DNA from: Acidobacteriota bacterium
GTDB lineage: Bacteria; Acidobacteriota; Vicinamibacteria; Vicinamibacterales; UBA2999
Length of the DNA: 37,601 nucleotides
Reading direction: 5' to 3'
Assembly (NCBI GenBank): GCA_016184455.1
Contig: JACPCS010000122.1
Location: 1 to 37,601 of the forward strand
In this document: positions 1 to 6,468 of the stretch, piece by piece
How the letters are laid out: every line of letters starts with the position of its first letter
Position numbering within the stretch: the first letter of the stretch is position 1
Made by a program: the position numbers and the translations under genes
Notes under the pieces: generated by a model
Told to the model about the DNA's origin: nothing
The model's input: the letters and a program-made list of their open reading frames with translations, nothing else
The model's database searches: none

Positions 1-163
1 TGAGTACGACCGAGAGAACGAGGGCCTTGGAACTGCCGACGAATAAGAGCGGGTCGGGGGCGAGAAGAATCGGGGTGCGCGACGGGAAGAACGGGGGGAC
101 TCTAAGCCTTTGCCGATGGCGGCGTCAATACCGACTGGAGAGCCTTCGACCTACCGCCTTCGA
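1..163. other. Left-edge non-coding stretch
   Basis: I recognise no gene here. Positions 5-24 resemble the leader of the receptor gene that starts at 17557: tacgaccgagagaacgaggg here against tacgaccgaaaggacgaggg at 17579-17598. This could be the 5' leader of another receptor gene lying left of the window on the minus strand, but the match is short and may be chance. The right part, from about 142, runs into a GGTAG-type repeat. Confidence 0.3.
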
Positions 164-170
164 CCTACCG
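142..170 (-). repeat. GGTAG-type heptamer repeat, locus A
   Basis: Read on the minus strand, this is two copies of the 14-mer GGTAGGTCGAAGGC. It belongs to the same GGTAGNN family as the loci at 14487-14600, 17681-17783 and 24719-24749. It begins exactly where the similarity of the adjacent receptor remnant to its intact paralogs stops, so it marks that breakpoint. Confidence 0.6.
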
Positions 171-253
171 TTGAACGACAGCTTCCCGTACCGTGAGCTG
201 CTTTCGTTCACCACACACGAGCCCGCTATCGCGTGGTTGAACAGGTTGAACCC
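164..253 (-). pseudogene. Decayed 3' fragment of an Oar-like TonB receptor
   Basis: The minus strand encodes FNLFNHAIAGSCVVNES followed by RYGKLSFNG. This aligns without gaps to the C-terminal region of the intact receptors here (FNLFNHANYGSYTTVES...RYGQPSFNG in the 17789-20740 gene). At DNA level 21 bases, gcgtggttgaacaggttga plus ac, are identical at 231-251 and 17907-17927, and the spacing between cccgtaccg and gcgtgg is 37 bases in both. There is no start, and about 950 upstream residues are gone. The last strand of the barrel is replaced by a GGTAG repeat, and the upstream side is cut at a REP-like half-element. It is a remnant of a fourth receptor. I infer loss by recombination or deletion between short repeats. 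Confidence 0.75.
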
Positions 254-279
254 CCGACGAAGCCGGACACTACGTACAG
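254..279. repeat. REP-like element R1 (half-site)
   Basis: The sequence gacgaagccggacactacgtac carries the right arm and flank of the palindromic element seen intact at 22367-22384 (AGCCGGAC followed by ACTACGTAC). The left arm is degenerate (CGTCGGGG on the minus strand). The element contributes the TAG stop of the nitrilase-family gene at 270-272. Confidence 0.65.
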
Positions 280-1310
280 GTCACGTTACGCGCTGACGCC
301 TTCGACCGGCGCTCGAGCCCCGCTTTGGCGCGCTCGACCAAGCGGACGTTCTCTTCGTACGACAAGGGCGCGGCGTGCGGTCCGCCGGGCGGATACTGGG
401 GGGCCTGGTACGCCGGATAGGCATCGGTGCGCAGATGCGCGAGCATGTGGTGGCCGACTCGTGTCTGCCGCTCGTGCCGGAGCGCGGAGATGTCGATCGG
501 CGCCGTCACAATTCGCTCCCCAGGCCCCGGCGACGCTTCGGCGAGCGGTCGTCCGTCGAAGTCGATGATCTGGCTCCCGCCCGGCCATGAGTACGGTGGA
601 TAGTGGCGCAGGCTCGCGCCCTGGTTCGCCGCCACGACGTACGCGAGGTTCTCCAGCGCGCGGCAGCGGTTGACGATCGTCCACCAGTTCATCGGCTCGG
701 TCGCACCCCACGGGTCCATGTAGGCCGAAACCCGGATCAGCACTTCTGCGCCGTTGGCGGCCAGCTGCCGCAGCACCTCCGGGAACAGCCAGTCGTAGCA
801 GATCGCGCAGCCGAGACGGCCGATCGAGGTATCGGCAACCGGAAAGAGCGGCTCGTCGTAGCCGTCGAGATCGTGCGGGCTCGAGTGGACCTCGTACGGA
901 ATCCACGGATTGACCTTTCGATACTTGAAGAGAATGCCTTCGGGTCCTACCAGGCAACTCGTGTTGAACACGCGGCCCGGCCATCGCGCGTCGGATTCGA
1001 GCATCGAGCCCATCTGAATATAGATCCCGTGCTCGCGTGCCTTCGCGACGAACCGTTCGGTGTGCTCGTTCGGAATCGGCACGGCGAGCTTCTCGAGCAG
1101 CTCGCCGACGGTCGCGAAGACGGGCGCCGCGTGCGCAAACTCCGGAAAGACGACGAGGCGCACAGGCAGGAAGGGGGCGCTGCCAGCCACCGCCGAGTCG
1201 ACCATCAACAGCAGACGGTCGGTATTCCGGCGCATCTGGTCCCGGTCGACGGGGTTTGGCAGATCCGTCTGGCATGCGGTGGCGGTGTAGCGGATGTGTG
1301 GCGTCGTCAC
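270..1310 (-). CDS. Carbon-nitrogen hydrolase (nitrilase superfamily)
   Basis: The 346-residue protein would hydrolyse a C-N bond in an amide, nitrile or carbamoyl substrate in the cytoplasm; no signal peptide is seen. The nitrilase triad is in place: Glu57 in VVFPEFAH, Lys132 in FKYRKVNPW and Cys171 in CAICYDWLFPE. Length fits aliphatic amidase and related branches better than the shorter Nit/NadE-type domains. The specific substrate cannot be told. Translation starts at GTG, and this GTG overlaps the TGA of the upstream TPR-CRTAC1 gene by four bases, which implies translational coupling as the last gene of a four-gene unit. The last residues and the TAG stop come from the REP-like element R1, so the C-terminus may be longer or different from the ancestral one. 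Family assignment is firm; the role in the operon is unknown. Confidence 0.9.
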   Translation of the reverse strand: MTTPHIRYTATACQTDLPNPVDRDQMRRNTDRLLLMVDSAVAGSAPFLPVRLVVFPEFAHAAPVFATVGELLEKLAVPIPNEHTERFVAKAREHGIYIQMGSMLESDARWPGRVFNTSCLVGPEGILFKYRKVNPWIPYEVHSSPHDLDGYDEPLFPVADTSIGRLGCAICYDWLFPEVLRQLAANGAEVLIRVSAYMDPWGATEPMNWWTIVNRCRALENLAYVVAANQGASLRHYPPYSWPGGSQIIDFDGRPLAEASPGPGERIVTAPIDISALRHERQTRVGHHMLAHLRTDAYPAYQAPQYPPGGPHAAPLSYEENVRLVERAKAGLERRSKASARNVTCT

Positions 1311-4300
1311 TCGACGAGACTCCCAATGGACCGCGTCACCACACGGGTGTGGAACCGGTCGAGATCCTGCCCGTGGCGGTAGCGCTCCGGCGCGGCGTAC
1401 GGATAGGCGCTCATCGAACGGAATGGGATCGGCGCGGCCTGATCCGGGCTGGCGGAATGGAAGTCCATCTCTTTGCTGTACCCGACCGTGTACAGGAAAT
1501 ACGTGCGCCGCATCCCATCCTGCAGTCGCGGCAACGGCGAGGCGTCGAACGACAGGGACAGCTCATCGCCCGGCCTCGAAATAACGAACCGGTCGTCGGC
1601 GCTTCGAAGCAGCTCCTCGACGTCGCCTTCGCGCGTGTAGCGGCCCGGCATCAGCTTCCAGGGCGACGTGAACAGCACGCGGCCGTAGTCGTAGCCGAAC
1701 GGCTCGCGGCCGTCCGGCGACATCTCGGTCGAAAAGCCGCGCCACCGGAGATCGGCCGTCATGCGCGGCAGCCATTTGCCGTCCGGGGGATCTGCGGCGG
1801 CCGTGCCGACAAGGATCTGGTCCCAGTAGATGCGCATGTTCGTGACCAGCCGAAGCTGCCGGCCTCGGGAAAGCGCCCTGGCAATATCCAGCACCAGCGT
1901 TTGCGGACGTCCCACCGGAATCCCTACGTCGGCGTCGATCGTGTGCCACCGGTCCGAACCGTCCCTCACCTGCAATACCGGCGGGGCCAGGCCGAGGCCC
2001 GCCTGATGGGCGGCGACGTTGTCGCTCGAGAACGCATAGTCGGTCCATCCCGTGAACAACAACACGGCCCCGGTCGGCTGCAGATCGGCAGGCACGTCGA
2101 TGGTGAGCGCGTGCTCGCGCGCATAGCCCCTGATGGGCAGCCGATCGAAGTCGTCCGGATACCGCCGGTCCATGTGCGCGATCTGCGCCAGCACATCGTG
2201 CCCGTGCTCGTCGCGCGCCCGGGCCGGCGGGCGCACATCCCGCACCGCATACAGCCGGAACGGCCGTTCGCTGCCCCGCAGCCCCTCCTCCGGAAACACC
2301 ATCGCGTCGGCGGGATGCGTCACGGCCAGCAGGCTCAGGTGATCGACGAAGAGCACCTCTTCCAGCTCGTTGGTGACGCGAATGTCGAAGCGGCCGTCGC
2401 GTGCCTGGAGCTGGCGATCCGTGATGCGGACGTACTCCGTCGGATCGGGCACGTTGCGGAGGCCGGGCGCCAGCCAGGAGCCCATCTCGCCACCACCCAT
2501 GAAGTCGGTGACGAACTCGAACTCGCGTCCGTTCCAGGTGAAGAGGTACGGGCACGACGACGGCTTGCGATTCAGCTCCTCGACGCTGAGACCGCCGCGC
2601 GCGCCGGCCTCAGTGAGTCCGGTCTCCGCCTGGAGGATGCCCGACGGCCACAGCACGCGGACGACGTCGGCGGTCTGACGGCGGCCGAGCCCGAAGACGA
2701 CATCCGCCGGCCCGACGGGCGGCGTCGCCGACGCGGTCTCGATCTTCTGATACAGGCTTCCCGATCGCAGCTCGACCTTCGTGCCGACACCGGTCCGGTT
2801 GCTGACGCGGCCGGCGAGCCGCACGCGCTGCGACCTGTGGCCCGCGGTGTTGCCGTTCCGCCACACGCTCACCTCTCCCGTCTCGGTCATCGTCACGAGG
2901 TCGGTATCGCCATCGAGGTCCAAGTCCCCCGTGGCGACCGCAGCGAGCGGCACCGTACGGAAGCGTTCCACCATGGGCGCAAGCGCCGAATCGGTCACGT
3001 CGACCCACTGCGTTCCGATATTGCGGAACAGACGCGGACCGGCGGCGGCCACGACAAACAGATCGAGCAGCCCGTCGTTGTCGTAGTCAAAGATCTGCGC
3101 GGCCCGGGTCCCACGTGTTGGCGCGGCGGCCTCGGTGGTGCGGAAGTGTCCCCGGCCGTCGCTCAGCGCCCATTGCGCCGGTGCGGACTCGCGCCCGAGC
3201 AAGACGTCTGTGTAGCCGTCCTTGTTGACGTCGGCCAGCGCCAGCGCGATGAATGCCGTGCCGTCCGGAAGCCCGGAGGCAGCCGCGACGTCAGCGAACG
3301 TGCCGTCGCGCATGTTGCGGAACAGCCGCGGCCGGTCGCCGAGGGAGACGACGAGCAGGTCGATGTCGCGCCGGTTGTCGAAGTCGGTGGGTCCGACGGC
3401 CAGGGCACCGCCCGGCTGCGCCATCCTGGTGGCCGCCGTGATGTCGGTGAAGGTGCCGTTGCCGTTGTTGCGCATCACGCGGCTCGAGACGGGCGGGCTC
3501 GCGCGCAGCTCGTCCCAGCTCGGCACGGCCCCCGCGGCCGCCGCGAGCCCGCCGAAAAAGAGGTCGAGATCTCCGTCATGATCGAGGTCGAGGAATGCGG
3601 CGGCGCGTCCGAGCGGCGGCAGGGTCGAAAGCCCCGCCCGGATGCTGACGTCGACGAACCGGCCTTGCTCCCCCTGTTCGTAGAGACGATGTCCGCGGCG
3701 GCCGACGAGGAACAGGTCCGGCCGCAGATCGTTGTTGTAGTCGCCCACCAGCACGCCGGCGCCGCCGAACGCGGGATCGAGGCCGACCGCCGTCGTCGCA
3801 TCGGTGAGCGTACCGGCGTCGTTTCTGAGAAACCGGAGCGTGGCGCCGAGCGCCACCAGATCGAGATCGGCGTCATCGTCGACATCAGCAAGCGCAATCG
3901 CCCCGGCCAGCGGCGAAGAAAGCGCCGGTTGCGTCCCCCCGGCGACGGACGCGACGGTCTCCCCGGTGAACGACACGTCCGGCGTCGCTGGATCGATCAG
4001 TTCGATTTCGCCGCCCGTCGACGCGGCCGCTTCGGCGTAGCGCCCCTGTTCGAGGTACGTGTTCGAATAGGTAATCGCGTAGGGGCTCTCACGCAACTGC
4101 TGAAAGCGCTGGAGCGCCCGCTGGCCGGCGTCGCTCTGTCCGGCGCGCGTGAGCGCCAGGCCCAGGTTGTATGCAGCCGTCGCGTTGTACGGCTCGACCG
4201 TGAGTGCCTCCTCCGCCCTCGTGGCGGCCTCGGCGTACCGCTGCTCCTGAAGATACACCTGCGCCAACTGGACCTTCGAGCCCACGTCCTCGGCGTCGAG

Positions 4301-4711
4301 CTGCAGCACACGTTCGAATGCTTCCGTCGCCTGCTGCACGTCATTGCGCGACCGCGCGATGAGGCCGATCAGATACGGCGGCTGCGGCGCATCCGGATAC
4401 CGCTGCCGGGCCGCAGCCGCCTCGCGTGCGGCGTCGTCGATGGCCCCGGCGTAGAAGAGCGCGATCGGCAGGTTGATGTGCGCGAGCCGCAGTTCAGGGT
4501 CGAGCGTCAGCGCCTCCTGGAACGCTTGTACCGCCGGGTCGTACGCAAACTGTTCCAGCAGCGCCACGCCGCGGTTGTTCGCGCGATACGCGGCTTCGCG
4601 CCGGTCGTCCGGGTTCTGTTCAACACGAGTGAATGGACCGATGGCGACGTACGCGACCACCAGCAGGGCGCCTATCGCTATCGCAAGGAGCGAGCCCTGG
4701 CGAATGGTCAT
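1307..4711 (-). CDS. TPR and FG-GAP/ASPIC-UnbV (CRTAC1 family) protein, membrane-anchored
   Basis: This 1134-residue protein has an uncleaved-looking membrane segment at about 6-25 and TPR-like repeats at about 40-235. FG-GAP/VCBS calcium-loop repeats follow at about 270-620 (for example DLDHDGDLD, FDYDNDGLLD and DLDLDGDTD). An ASPIC/UnbV domain lies at about 635-700 (NRTGVGTKVELRS...FGLGRRQTADVVRVLWPSG). The remaining 430 residues match no family I can name and open with CPYLFTWNGREFEFVTDFMG. An earlier in-frame ATG at 4939 was rejected because that extension overlaps the upstream gene by over 200 bases and reads as antisense-like low-complexity protein. The ATG at 4711 overlaps the upstream TGA by four bases. 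It is probably extracytoplasmic, held to the inner membrane, with propeller-like repeats for protein or polymer binding. Biochemical function is unknown. Confidence 0.85.
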   Translation of the reverse strand: MTIRQGSLLAIAIGALLVVAYVAIGPFTRVEQNPDDRREAAYRANNRGVALLEQFAYDPAVQAFQEALTLDPELRLAHINLPIALFYAGAIDDAAREAAAARQRYPDAPQPPYLIGLIARSRNDVQQATEAFERVLQLDAEDVGSKVQLAQVYLQEQRYAEAATRAEEALTVEPYNATAAYNLGLALTRAGQSDAGQRALQRFQQLRESPYAITYSNTYLEQGRYAEAAASTGGEIELIDPATPDVSFTGETVASVAGGTQPALSSPLAGAIALADVDDDADLDLVALGATLRFLRNDAGTLTDATTAVGLDPAFGGAGVLVGDYNNDLRPDLFLVGRRGHRLYEQGEQGRFVDVSIRAGLSTLPPLGRAAAFLDLDHDGDLDLFFGGLAAAAGAVPSWDELRASPPVSSRVMRNNGNGTFTDITAATRMAQPGGALAVGPTDFDNRRDIDLLVVSLGDRPRLFRNMRDGTFADVAAASGLPDGTAFIALALADVNKDGYTDVLLGRESAPAQWALSDGRGHFRTTEAAAPTRGTRAAQIFDYDNDGLLDLFVVAAAGPRLFRNIGTQWVDVTDSALAPMVERFRTVPLAAVATGDLDLDGDTDLVTMTETGEVSVWRNGNTAGHRSQRVRLAGRVSNRTGVGTKVELRSGSLYQKIETASATPPVGPADVVFGLGRRQTADVVRVLWPSGILQAETGLTEAGARGGLSVEELNRKPSSCPYLFTWNGREFEFVTDFMGGGEMGSWLAPGLRNVPDPTEYVRITDRQLQARDGRFDIRVTNELEEVLFVDHLSLLAVTHPADAMVFPEEGLRGSERPFRLYAVRDVRPPARARDEHGHDVLAQIAHMDRRYPDDFDRLPIRGYAREHALTIDVPADLQPTGAVLLFTGWTDYAFSSDNVAAHQAGLGLAPPVLQVRDGSDRWHTIDADVGIPVGRPQTLVLDIARALSRGRQLRLVTNMRIYWDQILVGTAAADPPDGKWLPRMTADLRWRGFSTEMSPDGREPFGYDYGRVLFTSPWKLMPGRYTREGDVEELLRSADDRFVISRPGDELSLSFDASPLPRLQDGMRRTYFLYTVGYSKEMDFHSASPDQAAPIPFRSMSAYPYAAPERYRHGQDLDRFHTRVVTRSIGSLVE

Positions 4712-6468
4712 GACGGCAGAGATTGCTCCCTGCGAACGAGAAGGCGCTCGGACCGGACGACGCCCCTGCCCTGCTCGACGGTGACCACCCGGTTCGCCTT
4801 CAGCGCCGGGAGCGATTCCACCTGGCCGTCGGGCCAGGTGATCCGCGCGCCCGACACCTGCGTGCGGCGGCCGAGGCCAAACGTCAGGGGCAGCTCGCTC
4901 TGTGAGGCGTAGCTGGAGCCGCTCTTCACGACTTTCCACGGCCCGGGCTTGCCGTCGACGACAAGCTGGACCTTCGCGCCGATGGCATCGCGGTTCGACG
5001 GCGACCCGCGCAGAAGGAGGCGCAGCCAGTTGTTCGCATTGCCGCCGTCGTTGCGCAGCAAGCGAGGCGGGCCGTTGTTCGTGGTGATCACCAGATCGAG
5101 ATCGCCGTCGTTGTCGTAGTCGCCGTACGCGGCGCCGCGGCCGACAACGGGCAGGGTGAGCGCCCGGCCGACCTTTCCCGTCACCTCTTCGAAACGCCGT
5201 CCCCCGAGGTTGCGGAACAGATGCGCCGGCTGCGCGTACTTGACGTTCGGCTGCACCGTTTCGATGTCGTCCGCCACGTGCCCGTTGGCCGCAAAGATAT
5301 CGAGGAAGCCGTCGAGGTCGTAATCGAAGAAGAAGCAGGCAAACGTGAGCGTCAAGAGCGTGGCCCTGCCGATGGTCGTCGCCGGCGCCTCGTCGATGAA
5401 CAGCCCGTTCCCCTCGTTCGTGTAGAGCGCCATCATCTCGTTCGAGAAGTTGCCAATCACCAGGCTCGGCCGGCCGGAGCCGTCGTAGTCGGCGGCGTCC
5501 ACCCCCATGCCCGCACGCGCGACCCCGGCTTCGTTGAACGCCACACCCGCGACGACGCCGATCTCCGTGAACGTGCCATTGCGCTCGTTGCGATAGAGCT
5601 TGTTGGGCTCGGTGTCATTGGCGACGAAGAGGTCCATCCAGCTGTCGCCGTCGAAGTCGATCAGGGTGGCGCCGAGAGCCTTCGACGTCGGATCGTAGAG
5701 CATTGCCGCCCGCGTGACGTCCTCGAAGGTCCCATCGCCGCGGTTGCGATAGAACGTGGCACTCTGGCCTTTGTACGATTCCGGGGTGCAGTACGACTTG
5801 CGCTTGCCGTCGAGCGTGCAGTGCAGGTCGGTCTCGATCGACCACGTCACGTAATTGCAGACGAACAGGTCGACGTCGCCGTCGCGGTCGTAGTCCACGA
5901 AGACAGCGCATGTGGACAAGCCCGGATCGCCCACGCCTGCCCGGCTCGTCACATCGGCAAACCTGCCGCCTCCGTCGTTGCGAAAGAGCCGGTTGCGGCC
6001 GAGCACCGTGACGTACAGGTCTACGTCGTCATCGCTGTCGTAGTCGGCGGCGGCCACGCCGATACCGTACAGGTCGACATCCAGGCCCGACCTGACGGTG
6101 ATGTCTTCGAAGGTGCCATCGCCGCGGTTGCGGTAGAGCGCCGATCGCGAGGGGAGGCCTTTCTGTCCGGGCCAGTGTGTGGAGTTGACGAAGAATAGAT
6201 CCTGCCAGCCGTCGGCGTCGGCGTCGAGGAACGCGACGCCCGAGCCCAGCGTTTCGGGCAGGTACTTCTCCCCGAACGCGCCGTTGGTGTGCCGGAAGCG
6301 AATGCCGGCCGCGCGGGTCACGTCGGTGAACGTCATCGACGGCACCGCAGGCGAAGCCGCAGCCCTCGCGGGCTGGGGCTTGGTCACCGTTCGAATCTGC
6401 GCGGAGACCACGGTCGCGAGCGCGCTGGCGGCGAGGAGGAGAAGCGATCGCCGCAGTGGACCTGGCAT
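4708..6468 (-). CDS. Secreted CRTAC1 family protein (FG-GAP repeats plus ASPIC/UnbV)
   Basis: The 586-residue protein begins with a signal peptide (RRSLLLLAASALATVVSAQ, cleavage near residue 24). FG-GAP/VCBS repeats with DxDxDGxxD calcium loops follow (DADADGWQD, DYDSDDDVD, DYDRDGDVD, DFDGDSWMD, DYDLDGFLD, DYDNDGDLD), implying a beta-propeller. The protein ends with an ASPIC/UnbV domain (NRDAIGAKVQLVV...FGLGRRTQVSGARITWPDG). A cysteine pair, HCTLDGKRKSYC, sits between propeller repeats in the place where many CRTAC1 relatives carry a Cys-containing loop. It overlaps the cytochrome gene upstream by one base (TGATG) and the gene downstream by four, so all are co-translated. CRTAC1-like proteins are common in Acidobacteriota but lack an established bacterial function, so only an extracytoplasmic binding role is inferred. 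Confidence 0.9.
   Translation of the reverse strand: MPGPLRRSLLLLAASALATVVSAQIRTVTKPQPARAAASPAVPSMTFTDVTRAAGIRFRHTNGAFGEKYLPETLGSGVAFLDADADGWQDLFFVNSTHWPGQKGLPSRSALYRNRGDGTFEDITVRSGLDVDLYGIGVAAADYDSDDDVDLYVTVLGRNRLFRNDGGGRFADVTSRAGVGDPGLSTCAVFVDYDRDGDVDLFVCNYVTWSIETDLHCTLDGKRKSYCTPESYKGQSATFYRNRGDGTFEDVTRAAMLYDPTSKALGATLIDFDGDSWMDLFVANDTEPNKLYRNERNGTFTEIGVVAGVAFNEAGVARAGMGVDAADYDGSGRPSLVIGNFSNEMMALYTNEGNGLFIDEAPATTIGRATLLTLTFACFFFDYDLDGFLDIFAANGHVADDIETVQPNVKYAQPAHLFRNLGGRRFEEVTGKVGRALTLPVVGRGAAYGDYDNDGDLDLVITTNNGPPRLLRNDGGNANNWLRLLLRGSPSNRDAIGAKVQLVVDGKPGPWKVVKSGSSYASQSELPLTFGLGRRTQVSGARITWPDGQVESLPALKANRVVTVEQGRGVVRSERLLVRREQSLPS

Noticed and set aside
1037..4912. A very long plus-strand open frame opposite the TPR-CRTAC1 gene
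   Set aside because: It is Arg/Ala/Val-rich, has no domain, and lies entirely antisense to a well-supported gene; high GC creates such frames.
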